The notes under the pieces are model-generated. The model made no database searches, was not told the origin of the DNA, and saw only the letters and a list, made by a program, of their open reading frames with translations. From positions 4,075-32,441 of the forward strand of contig CAJUQF010000014.1 in the NCBI GenBank assembly GCA_910588315.1: a DNA stretch of 28,367 nt, written 5' to 3'. Shown here piece after piece: positions 8,057 to 14,724 of the stretch (position 1 is the first letter of the stretch; each line of letters starts with the position of its first letter). Origin of the DNA: an uncultured Christensenellaceae bacterium (lineage in GTDB: Bacteria > Bacillota > Clostridia > Christensenellales > Pumilibacteraceae). The translations under genes were made by a program, and so were the position numbers.

Positions 8057-8680
8057 TTATTTGCGCGGGAAGAATATCAAAAGCGAGCCGTGCTTGACGG
8101 ATACCACAGCATTGCCTTTGGCTGTCGTGGCGTTGGATACGCCGATCGGCATGTCGGGCAGAAGTTCGGCGTCATCGAGTTCGTATGCGAGATTTTTCAG
8201 CGTGACGCCGCTTGCCGCGCCACCGTACGCAAAAACCGAAACCGTACCGTGCGCATTTTTGGGCAGCGTGAATTTACCGTCGGTAATTACCGTTGCGATC
8301 TCGTCTTTGCCGACGAGAAACCCGCGCGAGTCGAATGCGTTCATATAGGCGAGCGTGCCGAAATTGGCGACGGTGTGATCCAATCTGCCGCCCGTGCCGC
8401 CGTAAATGACGAAAGATCTGTAGCCGCGTCGCAGCCCGAGCTTGACTGCGGCGAGCATATCTGTGTCGTCCTTGTCGCGGCTTAATTTAACGATGTGCGC
8501 CGGGCTGTTTTCCGGAATAGCGCCGGAATCGAAATCCCCGATAACGACGTTAGGTTCGAGTCCGATTGACGTTGCCGCGGCATATCCGCCGTCGGCGGCG
8601 ACTATAAGATCGTCTTTGCCGAAATGTTTGCGCGGCGAAATTACCTCGCCCGCGCCGAAGATAACGCATAATTTATCCAT
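8057..8680 (-). CDS. thiN: Thiamine pyrophosphokinase
   Basis: Transfers pyrophosphate from ATP to thiamine, giving the cofactor thiamine diphosphate in the cytoplasm. It is 207 residues from ATG 8680. Family motifs are all present: AADGGY, VIGDFDSG, the DKDDTD metal/ATP motif, GGTGGRLDHTVANF, and the C-terminal substrate domain with SNATTAKGNAVVSVKHGSLLI. The ATG at 8680 begins the first beta strand (MDKLCVIFGAG); the frame extends to 8716, but that stretch is the promoter. There is no ribosome-binding site: a TTGATT-N17-TATAAT promoter ends only 7 nt before the ATG, so the mRNA is probably leaderless. No other thiamine genes are adjacent, which fits salvage of thiamine. Confidence 0.93.
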   Translation of the reverse strand: MDKLCVIFGAGEVISPRKHFGKDDLIVAADGGYAAATSIGLEPNVVIGDFDSGAIPENSPAHIVKLSRDKDDTDMLAAVKLGLRRGYRSFVIYGGTGGRLDHTVANFGTLAYMNAFDSRGFLVGKDEIATVITDGKFTLPKNAHGTVSVFAYGGAASGVTLKNLAYELDDAELLPDMPIGVSNATTAKGNAVVSVKHGSLLIFFPRK

Positions 8681-8687
8681 GATTATG

Positions 8688-8716
8688 ATTATACCACGCG
8701 CGAAAAAATAAATCAA
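8688..8716 (-). promoter_or_regulatory. Promoter of thiN, predicted leaderless start
   Basis: Minus strand TTGATT (8716-8711), 17-nt spacer, TATAAT (8693-8688). With +1 seven bases downstream of the hexamer, transcription would begin at about 8681, one base before the ATG at 8680. Confidence 0.7.
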
Positions 8717-8836
8717 TGCTATTGCGTTTGGAAAGAGTGTTGTATTGTTTCGGCTCGGCTATATTCTACGGTTATGTTTCGCTGTTGTTCTTGTTCGCAC
8801 CGACCGATGGAAATTTGCGATGTACCGCTTGCGTAC

Positions 8837-8877
8837 TTTTATCGAATGTGGTAAACTATCGATAAAAATAATATAAT
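8837..8877 (+). promoter_or_regulatory. Promoter with operator-like dyad upstream of the DJ-1 family gene
   Basis: TATAAT (8872-8877) is preceded at 17 nt by a poor -35 (TGGTAA, 8849-8854). A perfect 9-bp inverted repeat, TTTTATCGA (8837-8845) and TCGATAAAA (8859-8867), is centred on that -35, with half-site centres 22 bp (two helical turns) apart. This is the shape of a dimeric regulator's operator. The predicted leader is only about 8 nt. Confidence 0.6.
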
Positions 8878-8891
8878 AGGAAATATCGATC

Positions 8892-9443
8892 ATGACAGAT
8901 GTTTTTGCTATCATTACGGACGGGACGGAAGAGGTAGAGTGCCTTGCGCCCGTGGACATTCTGCGTCGGGCGGGCGCGAAAGTGACGCTCGTATCGGCTA
9001 CGGACAGCCTTACTGTGACCGGTTCGCACGGCATCGTGATCACGGCGGATGCGCGTATCTCCGACGTCGATCTTACCGCCGGCAAGATGATATTCGTGCC
9101 TGGCGGTATGCCGGGCAGCAAAACGCTCGGAACTTGCACGCCGCTCATCGATGCGATAGGCAAAACGCTCGACAGCGGCAATCGCGTGGCGGCGATCTGC
9201 GCCGCGCCTGCGCTCGTACTCGGAGCAAACGGGTTTTTGCACGGAAAAAAGGCGATCTGTTTTCCCGGGCACGAAGGCAACATGACGGGTGCGGAAGTAC
9301 AATACGGCGCGAGAGTCGTGACCGACGGAAACATTACCACCGCGCGCGGCATGGGTTGTTCGATAGAACTCGGCTTGGAACTTGTGCGCCTTTTGTTCGG
9401 CACGAAAACCGCCGACGAGATCAAGGCAAAGATACAATTCTGA
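8892..9443 (+). CDS. DJ-1/PfpI (ThiJ/YajL) family protein
   Basis: A 183-residue single-domain protein of the DJ-1 superfamily, implicated in glyoxal detoxification, deglycation or oxidative-stress protection; the exact reaction is debated. Seen: the N-terminal acidic motif DGTEEVE, the conserved VPGGMPG loop, and the nucleophile elbow AAICAAPAL holding the reactive cysteine. Length and motifs fit the YajL/DJ-1 subgroup rather than the protease-like PfpI group. It is divergent from thiN (211-bp spacer), which does not by itself imply a role in thiamine metabolism. An AGG lies before the ATG but upstream of the predicted transcript start. Regulation through the dyad over its promoter is inferred. 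Confidence 0.9.
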   Translation: MTDVFAIITDGTEEVECLAPVDILRRAGAKVTLVSATDSLTVTGSHGIVITADARISDVDLTAGKMIFVPGGMPGSKTLGTCTPLIDAIGKTLDSGNRVAAICAAPALVLGANGFLHGKKAICFPGHEGNMTGAEVQYGARVVTDGNITTARGMGCSIELGLELVRLLFGTKTADEIKAKIQF

Positions 9444-9468
9444 TATTCGTATCGAGAAAATAAGTGTG

Positions 9469-9501
9469 GCGGCAGGCAAGGGTCTGCCTGCCCTACGAAT
9501 T
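9469..9501. repeat. REP-like half-element (inverted orientation)
   Basis: GGCAGGCA / TGCCTGCC hairpin followed by CCCTACGAA. Read on the minus strand it is TTCGTAGGG, carrying GTAG, then a hairpin with loop GACCCT, the same design as the other half-elements in this window. It begins 25 nt after the DJ-1 gene stop and could also act as its terminator structure. Confidence 0.7.
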
Positions 9502-9597
9502 ACACAATGTAATTGCTTTACGATAGGTAAAGAGAAAAAGAGTGATATACCTTAAACCGTAACGATGTATCAACGGAAAATATCAATCGACCCGACC

Positions 9598-9681
9598 TTC
9601 GTAGGGAGCGCAGACCCTTGCGCTCCGCATGTGGAAAAGCAATAATCGAAGTAACGGCGGTCAAGGGTGGCGCCCTACGAA
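9598..9681. repeat. Paired REP-like (BIME-type) element, copy 1
   Basis: An 84-bp element bounded by TTCGTAGGG (9598-9606) and its inverse CCCTACGAA (9673-9681). The left half folds as GGAGCGCA / TGCGCTCC. The right half is a weaker hairpin of the same family. A conserved tail starting TTACACAA follows the right end. Confidence 0.75.
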
Positions 9682-9710
9682 TTACACAACATAAATGCTT
9701 TGCGATAATA

Positions 9711-9735
9711 GACGGAACGCCGAGGCGTCGTTCCA
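9711..9735. repeat. Variant hairpin GGAACG...CGTTCC sharing the repeat tail
   Basis: A GGAACGCC ... GGCGTCGTTCC hairpin followed by ATACAAATTGCACAAT, which matches the tail that follows the GTAG-type elements. On the minus strand the tetranucleotide before the hairpin is GTAT rather than GTAG. A second copy is at 22217-22240. Confidence 0.6.
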
Positions 9736-9839
9736 TACAAATTGCACAATATAATTGTTTTACGATAGGTAAAGAGAAAAAGAGTGATATACCTTAAACC
9801 GTAACGATGTATCAACGGAAAATATCAATCGACCCGACC

Positions 9840-9923
9840 TTCGTAGGGAGCGCAGACCCTTGCGCTCCGCATGTGGAAAAGCAATAATCGAAGTAACGGC
9901 GGTCAAGGGTGGCGCCCTACGAA
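9840..9923. repeat. Paired REP-like (BIME-type) element, copy 2
   Basis: Identical by eye to copy 1 (offset 242 bp), inside the second unit of the tandem duplication. Confidence 0.75.
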
Positions 9924-9977
9924 TTACACAATATAATTGCTTTACGATAGGTAAAGAAATTACGGCAGATATTACCG

Positions 9978-10152
9978 TCTCTCTGTTTTATCATAAAGTA
10001 ATAATTTAATCGATGTATACGGATATTTATATATGGTATATATCGTAAAGCAAAAATAGAAACGATCGTATATTCGGATTTGCGATATGTCTGTATGGAT
10101 CGCGTAATTTTAATTTACGCACGCATTGATTACATTAATTTACTTTTTTCGG
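9978..10152. other. AT-rich spacer before the Sel1 gene
   Basis: No gene is supported. The stretch near 10018-10052 (ACGGATATTTATATATGG...) resembles 21770-21803 next to another repeat cluster, so repeat-associated sequence extends here. A short palindrome (GCGTAA / TTACGC, 10102-10120) is also present. Confidence 0.4.
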
Positions 10153-10181
10153 TTGCGTTTTGCCTCGAAAAGTGATATAAA
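10153..10181 (+). promoter_or_regulatory. Promoter of the Sel1-repeat gene
   Basis: TTGCGT (10153-10158), 17-nt spacer, TATAAA (10176-10181). The predicted leader of about 44 nt contains the GGGAGAG ribosome-binding site. Confidence 0.6.
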
Positions 10182-10231
10182 TAAATGAACGCGGCAAAAT
10201 CATTTGTCGTTCGAAATTTTCGGGAGAGTTT

Positions 10232-11245
10232 ATGAAAAGCGGTAACGATCTTTCGCCTACGGAGTTTTTGGCGAAAAAATATTTCGATCAAGCAGAAAAG
10301 TATTTCACCGGCGACGGCGTACCCGTCGATTTCAAACGTGCGGCGGACGGGTATGCGCAAAGCGCCAAGCTCGGCTATGCGCCCGCGATATTTTCACTCG
10401 GCGTGTGTTATATCCGCGGCATGGGAGTAAGTCACGACGAGAGCAAAGCGTACGAGCTTATAAAGCAAGCCGCAGATCTCGGCAATATAGACGCGCAGTT
10501 CACGCTCGGACATTTTTATTTCGACGGTTCGATCGTCGAGCGCGATTACGATAAAGCGGTGGAAATATTTCGCGCCGCCGCCGACAAAGGACATCCCGGC
10601 GGGCTTAACGATCTCGGCTTTTGCTATCAGCGCGGGCTGGGCGTCGAACAGGATTTCGAAAGGGCGTTCGAACTGTATATGCAAGCCGCGGAAAGCGATT
10701 TTGCCGCGGCACAGAACAACGTCGGCGATTGTTACAACTTCGGTCGCGGCGTCAAGGCGGACGGTGAAAAAGCGTATCTTTATTATTATCGCGCCGCGCA
10801 AAACGGCTATGCGGTCGCTCAGAACAACGTCGGTATGTGCTATCTCAACGGCAGGGGCGTAAAAGCGGACGCAGAGCTTGCCGTTCATTGGTTCGAAGAA
10901 GCCGGCAAGCTCGGCAATCCCGTTGCCATAGCCAATCTCGGGTTCTGTTACGAAACGGGCAGGGGCGTGGAAAAAAGCGCGGAAAAAGCCGTGCAGCTTT
11001 ACACGATCTCCGCTGACGCAGACAGCGCGCCCGGACAGTTTAATCTCGCAAAATGTTTGCGCGACGGTAACGGCATTCGCGAGGATAAGGAGCGTGCTTT
11101 CTCGCTGTTCAAGCGTGCCGCCGAGCAGCAGTTTCCGGTAGCTTATTCGGAAGTCGCCGCTTGCTATAAGTCCGGTATCGGAGTAAAAGCGGACGAAAAG
11201 CTTGCCGAAAAGTATTATAAACTCGCCGCAGACGCCGGGTATTAA
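10232..11245 (+). CDS. Sel1-like (TPR-type) repeat protein
   Basis: A 337-residue protein built almost wholly of about nine 36-residue Sel1-like repeats. Each carries the A...LG..Y..G.GV..D..KA..Y...AA..G pattern, for example NNVGMCYLNGRGVKADAELAVHWFEEAGKLG. There is no signal peptide or membrane segment, so it is probably a cytoplasmic scaffold mediating protein-protein contacts; partners are unknown. A GGGAGAG ribosome-binding site precedes the ATG. It stands alone, bounded upstream by repeats and downstream by a large palindrome. The repeats differ from each other, so this is not a recent expansion. Confidence 0.9.
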   Translation: MKSGNDLSPTEFLAKKYFDQAEKYFTGDGVPVDFKRAADGYAQSAKLGYAPAIFSLGVCYIRGMGVSHDESKAYELIKQAADLGNIDAQFTLGHFYFDGSIVERDYDKAVEIFRAAADKGHPGGLNDLGFCYQRGLGVEQDFERAFELYMQAAESDFAAAQNNVGDCYNFGRGVKADGEKAYLYYYRAAQNGYAVAQNNVGMCYLNGRGVKADAELAVHWFEEAGKLGNPVAIANLGFCYETGRGVEKSAEKAVQLYTISADADSAPGQFNLAKCLRDGNGIREDKERAFSLFKRAAEQQFPVAYSEVAACYKSGIGVKADEKLAEKYYKLAADAGY

Positions 11246-11251
11246 CCTCCT

Positions 11252-11394
11252 CGACGATACTTACGCGGCGTCTTGCTTAAAACTTGCACGACAAGTTCGT
11301 TGCGATTGCTCGACGTAGCGCCGCTACGACTTCGCGACCGCGCCTGCTTGTCGCACAAATTTTTGGCGCAATCCGTTCGCGTCGTATCGTCTCG
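11252..11394. repeat. ~143-bp imperfect palindrome
   Basis: Several inverted pairs share one centre near 11321: CGACGATAC (11252-11260) with GTATCGTC (11384-11391), TTGCACGACAAG (11284-11295) with CTTGTCGCACAA (11347-11358), and the core CGTAGCG / CGCTACG (11314-11328). The two arms align end to end at roughly two-thirds identity. It starts 7 nt after the Sel1 gene stop. It could be a decayed inverted element, a structured 3' RNA or a replication-related structure; I recognise no known family. Confidence 0.65.
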
Positions 11395-11461
11395 TCGGCT
11401 GCCTTTCTCCGATACTTGTGTAATGGCTATGCGTCAAATGCGCGACGTTGTGGCTTGTGCA

Positions 11462-11470
11462 TGCTATAAT
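11462..11470 (+). promoter_or_regulatory. Extended -10 promoter of a possible small RNA
   Basis: TGCTATAAT is an extended -10 with a perfect TATAAT hexamer and no good -35. The next feature downstream is a strong terminator (11507-11537), so a transcript of about 60 nt (11477-11537) is possible. Confidence 0.4.
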
Positions 11471-11506
11471 ATGTTTGCGGTGTAGCGGACACATAAATTA
11501 CTTGTG

Positions 11507-11537
11507 CGGAACGATAGCGATATCGTTCCGTTTTTTT
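11507..11537 (+). terminator. Strong Rho-independent terminator
   Basis: CGGAACGATA / TATCGTTCCG is a perfect 10-bp stem with loop GCGA, followed by seven T. It ends either the Sel1 transcript or a small RNA starting at about 11477. Confidence 0.9.
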
Positions 11538-11580
11538 ACGGGCGCGGCAGCCGATGTAATCGCAACCGCCTTTGCATTGC

Positions 11581-11609
11581 TTGACTAAACAATAAACTTG
11601 TGTTATTAT
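11581..11609 (+). promoter_or_regulatory. Promoter of the membrane-lipid operon
   Basis: TTGACT (11581-11586), 17-nt spacer, TATTAT (11604-11609), with a predicted leader of about 56 nt. A TATAAT at 11637-11642 is an alternative -10 without a good -35. Confidence 0.65.
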
Positions 11610-11671
11610 TATGATAACATCGGGTTTTATGCGCATTATAATTGTAAACCCCGTTACGCTCGGAATACACA

Positions 11672-12988
11672 ATGGCAAAAAAACTATCAAAACGCGCCAA
11701 AAAGCAGATAATCAACATTGCGTTCCTGATAATTCTTATCGGGGCGACTTTGATCGTGCTTTTTACGAGTACCGATATAAGTTTGAAAGCCATAGGCGAA
11801 TTTTTGAGTACGTGCCATCCGGGATATATCGCGGCGGCGTTCGGCGGGCTTTTGGGTTTTATACTTTTCGAAGCGGCAAGTTTTTATTTGATAGCGCGCA
11901 CGCTCGGACATAAAAGTAAAATAACGTCGTCCATAGCATACACTACGAGCGATCTTTATTATTCGTCTATCACTCCGTCTGCGAGCGGCGGTCAACCGGC
12001 GTCGGCATTTTACATGATGCGCGACGGCATGAGCGGCGGCACGGCGGGGTTTACCGTACTTCTGAACATTATAGCATATACTGTCGCGACGATAGTGGTG
12101 GGACTTTTCGGGCTTATTGCGTGTCCCTGGATGTTCGGCGCGATGGGAGATTGGTGGGCGAAAACGCTTGTCATAATCGGTTTCGTAATACAGCTTTTGT
12201 TGCTCGCATTGCTCCTTTTATGTTTATTCAGAGCGCGGATCATTCTTCGGATCGGCGGTTGGGGCATATCTTTACTCGCAAAAATGCACATAATAAAAAA
12301 GCCAGACAAGTGGCGCGAGCGCATGGAGAACATGGTAAATAAGTACAGATCGTGCCGATCGGTGCTTAAAAAACATCCGATGATGTTCTTTAACGCGTTG
12401 ATACTCAACATTGCTCAGCGCGTTTCGCAAACGCTTATACCGTGCTTTGTCATAATGGCGTCGTCGGTGTCGAAGGCGTACAACGTAACGTTTCTCGAAT
12501 TGTTCTGTATGCAGGCATACGTCATGATAGGATACAATTCCATTCCGTTACCAGGCGGTACGGGCGTATACGAAGTTTTGTATCCGTCTGTGTTCGGTAT
12601 CGGCGGATATGATATGTTGTTCATACTGTCGGCTATGATGGTATCGCGCGCCATATCGTACTATATATGCATGATAGTTACCGGGTTGTATACTCTTGTG
12701 TACCATGCGGTGGGTATTAAAAAAATAAAGGACGGCGGCGGCGAAGTTACCGAGCCTGCTGCCGGAGCGCTCGAAGCGCTGGCGGCGGGCGGCGATATAA
12801 TCGGCGCCGCGGTCGCCGAAAAAATGGAGAACGACAGAGTTTCGGACAAGCCGGACAATAATGTTCCCGATGCGCCCGACGAACCGCCCGATACGACGGG
12901 TTCGAATGGACCGGAACCATATAACGAAAATACTCCGCCCGCAGGAGCGGAAATCGAAGACTTTGCAAAGGAGACCGACGATGAGTGA
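11672..12988 (+). CDS. UPF0104 / MprF-type flippase-domain integral membrane protein
   Basis: A 438-residue polytopic protein (about eight helices) of the family related to the N-terminal flippase half of MprF (lysyl-phosphatidylglycerol synthase). The family signatures ITPSASGGQPASAFYM and IPLPGGTGVYE are present. The soluble aminoacyl-transferase half is absent, so lipid movement rather than lipid aminoacylation is the likelier role (inference). The last ~90 residues form an acidic, Pro/Ala/Glu-rich tail that looks disordered. The gene leads the operon, and its stop overlaps the start of pssA by 8 bp, tying it to phospholipid metabolism. The region just upstream of ATG 11672 has only a weak ribosome-binding site (CGGAA). 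Confidence 0.88.
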   Translation: MAKKLSKRAKKQIINIAFLIILIGATLIVLFTSTDISLKAIGEFLSTCHPGYIAAAFGGLLGFILFEAASFYLIARTLGHKSKITSSIAYTTSDLYYSSITPSASGGQPASAFYMMRDGMSGGTAGFTVLLNIIAYTVATIVVGLFGLIACPWMFGAMGDWWAKTLVIIGFVIQLLLLALLLLCLFRARIILRIGGWGISLLAKMHIIKKPDKWRERMENMVNKYRSCRSVLKKHPMMFFNALILNIAQRVSQTLIPCFVIMASSVSKAYNVTFLELFCMQAYVMIGYNSIPLPGGTGVYEVLYPSVFGIGGYDMLFILSAMMVSRAISYYICMIVTGLYTLVYHAVGIKKIKDGGGEVTEPAAGALEALAAGGDIIGAAVAEKMENDRVSDKPDNNVPDAPDEPPDTTGSNGPEPYNENTPPAGAEIEDFAKETDDE

Positions 12989-13823
12989 CATCGAAGAAAA
13001 GAATACGGATATCGAAACGCAGCCGGAAGTCGCCGCGACCGATGCTGTGATAGACGGTGCGGTTTTACCGCAAAAGAAAAGCCGGCTCAAACCTACGAGC
13101 AAATATATCGTCGGATATTGGCATTACGGCGTTATACTTACATATCTGTCGCTTGCGCTGAGTATTTGCGGCATATGTTTCGCGGCGGCGTACGGCGGAC
13201 CGAGACGTGACGATATTGCGGCGTTTTTCGTATTGCTCGCGGGACTTTGCGACGCGTTCGACGGAATGGTCGCGTCGACGCGTAAACACAGAACGGCGGA
13301 CGACAAGATGTTCGGCATGCAGATAGATTCGCTGTGCGACATAGTGTCTTTCGGCATCGCGCCCATTATGGTGGGCGTCGCCATGGGTATGACGCGCTGG
13401 TATTATTGCATAGTATACGTGTTCTTCGTGTTGTGCGGACTTGTACGGCTTGCGTATTTCAACGTGGACGAAATAAACAGAACCGGCGTAAAAGACGCCG
13501 GCAGACGCGAATCGTATACGGGACTGCCCATAACCAATGTGTCGCTCGCGCTTCCCGTATTTTATCTTGTAGCGACTATGTTCGATCGCGGCGCGTGCGG
13601 CGTTACGCCCGATCAGGCGCATATAATACGCAGCGTAATAATGATGTCGTTGTACATAATATGCGGCTTGTTGTATGTTATAAAGTTCAAAATGCCCAAA
13701 GCGCATGCGCGCGGACTTATCATAACCGTCATAACAATAACGACGCTCGTGATCGGGCTGGCGCTGATTCGTTTTTACGTTTGCGGCGTGGCGCTTTTCG
13801 AGCCGCTCACTCAATTCGGTTGA
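12981..13823 (+). CDS. pssA: CDP-diacylglycerol--serine O-phosphatidyltransferase
   Basis: Makes phosphatidylserine from CDP-diacylglycerol and serine in the membrane. It is 280 residues with about 45 acidic, probably disordered, N-terminal residues followed by several helices. The CDP-alcohol phosphatidyltransferase signature is visible as CDAFDGMVASTRKH ... FGMQIDSLCD, with all catalytic aspartates; the usual A-R pair reads A-S-T-R, and the spacing to FG is longer than in the B. subtilis type. DSLCDIVSFGIAP is characteristic of PssA rather than PgsA. The start is ATG 12981, with AGGAG 7 nt upstream; the frame is open upstream only because it overlaps the previous gene. psd follows 4 nt after the stop. 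Confidence 0.92.
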   Translation: MSDIEEKNTDIETQPEVAATDAVIDGAVLPQKKSRLKPTSKYIVGYWHYGVILTYLSLALSICGICFAAAYGGPRRDDIAAFFVLLAGLCDAFDGMVASTRKHRTADDKMFGMQIDSLCDIVSFGIAPIMVGVAMGMTRWYYCIVYVFFVLCGLVRLAYFNVDEINRTGVKDAGRRESYTGLPITNVSLALPVFYLVATMFDRGACGVTPDQAHIIRSVIMMSLYIICGLLYVIKFKMPKAHARGLIITVITITTLVIGLALIRFYVCGVALFEPLTQFG

Positions 13824-13827
13824 TACT

Positions 13828-14691
13828 ATGAGAGAAACGATAGAAAAACCGCACGTCGACAGATCGGTGCGGTTTCTGTATAGAAACCCGATAGGCGGAC
13901 TCATATTGCGGCTTATAAACCGCAGATGGCTCAGCAAGCTTGTCGGTAAATACATGGACAGCAAACTGTCGCGCAAAAAGATAAATAAGTATATCGAAAA
14001 GCACGGCATAGACATGTCCGAATTTATCGAGGAAGACTACAAAAGTTTCAATGCGTTTTTTACGCGCAGGATAAAACCCGACCGCCGTCCGTTCGATCTT
14101 GACGCGAGTTCGCTCGTAAGTCCTTGCGACGCCAAAGTGTCGGCGTACAATATCGACGACAAACTGCTGTTCAATGTCAAGGGTTATTACTATACGGTCG
14201 AGACTCTGCTTAAAAATAAGGAGCTTGCAAAAGAATTTACCGGCGGCACGTGCATAGTTTTCCGACTGTCGGTCACGGACTATCACAGATATTTCTTTTT
14301 CGACGGCGGAAATGCGAGCGGCAACACGTTTATTAAGGGCAGACTGCATACCGTTCAGCCCGAAGCGCTTTCTCGGCGCAGAGTGTTTACGGAGAACTGC
14401 CGCGAGTATACCGTACTCGACACCGATAATTTCGGCAAGGCGGTCATGGTGGAAGTGGGCGCGATGATGGTCGGCAGGATAGTCAACGAAGTCAAATCGG
14501 GCAGGTTCGAGCGCGGCACGGAGAAAGGCAGATTCGAATTCGGCGGTTCGACGGTCATACTGCTGCTTAAAAAGGGCGCCGCGACGCTCGAACATGAGTT
14601 TTTCGAAAACACCGCGGCGGATAAAGAAACCGTAGTCAAATGCGGCGAGAAAATAGGCAAATGCGGTCCGGCAGATTCGCTTTCCGAATAA
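13828..14691 (+). CDS. psd: Phosphatidylserine decarboxylase proenzyme
   Basis: Decarboxylates phosphatidylserine to phosphatidylethanolamine. This pyruvoyl enzyme cleaves itself before the serine of an (L/G)GST motif, seen here as FEFGGSTVIL near residue 237, giving a large beta and a small alpha chain. The other catalytic elements are SPCDAK (Asp) and DYHRYFF (His). The 287-residue length and the N-terminal FLYRNPIGGLILRLI match the Clostridium-type enzyme. It lies 4 nt after pssA with no clear ribosome-binding site, suggesting translational coupling. Confidence 0.93.
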   Translation: MRETIEKPHVDRSVRFLYRNPIGGLILRLINRRWLSKLVGKYMDSKLSRKKINKYIEKHGIDMSEFIEEDYKSFNAFFTRRIKPDRRPFDLDASSLVSPCDAKVSAYNIDDKLLFNVKGYYYTVETLLKNKELAKEFTGGTCIVFRLSVTDYHRYFFFDGGNASGNTFIKGRLHTVQPEALSRRRVFTENCREYTVLDTDNFGKAVMVEVGAMMVGRIVNEVKSGRFERGTEKGRFEFGGSTVILLLKKGAATLEHEFFENTAADKETVVKCGEKIGKCGPADSLSE

Positions 14692-14724
14692 AGTCGGGTA
14701 TCGAGTACATATATAAGGATTGTT

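Larger units (their letters stand above)
9494..9977. repeat. Two-copy 242-bp tandem duplication
   Basis: Bases 9494-9735 and 9736-9977 align with a constant offset of 242 bp. From about 9517 to 9689 the match to 9759-9931 is essentially exact by eye; the ends have diverged, and the second copy departs after about 9951. Each unit contains one complete paired REP-like element (9598-9681 and 9840-9923). Confidence 0.85.

Noticed and set aside
9494..9977. CRISPR-like array
   Set aside because: Only two 242-bp units, with no regular short repeat-spacer pattern and no cas genes.
11284..11485. Short ORFs across the palindrome
   Set aside because: They follow the inverted repeat structure and have no ribosome-binding site or family resemblance.
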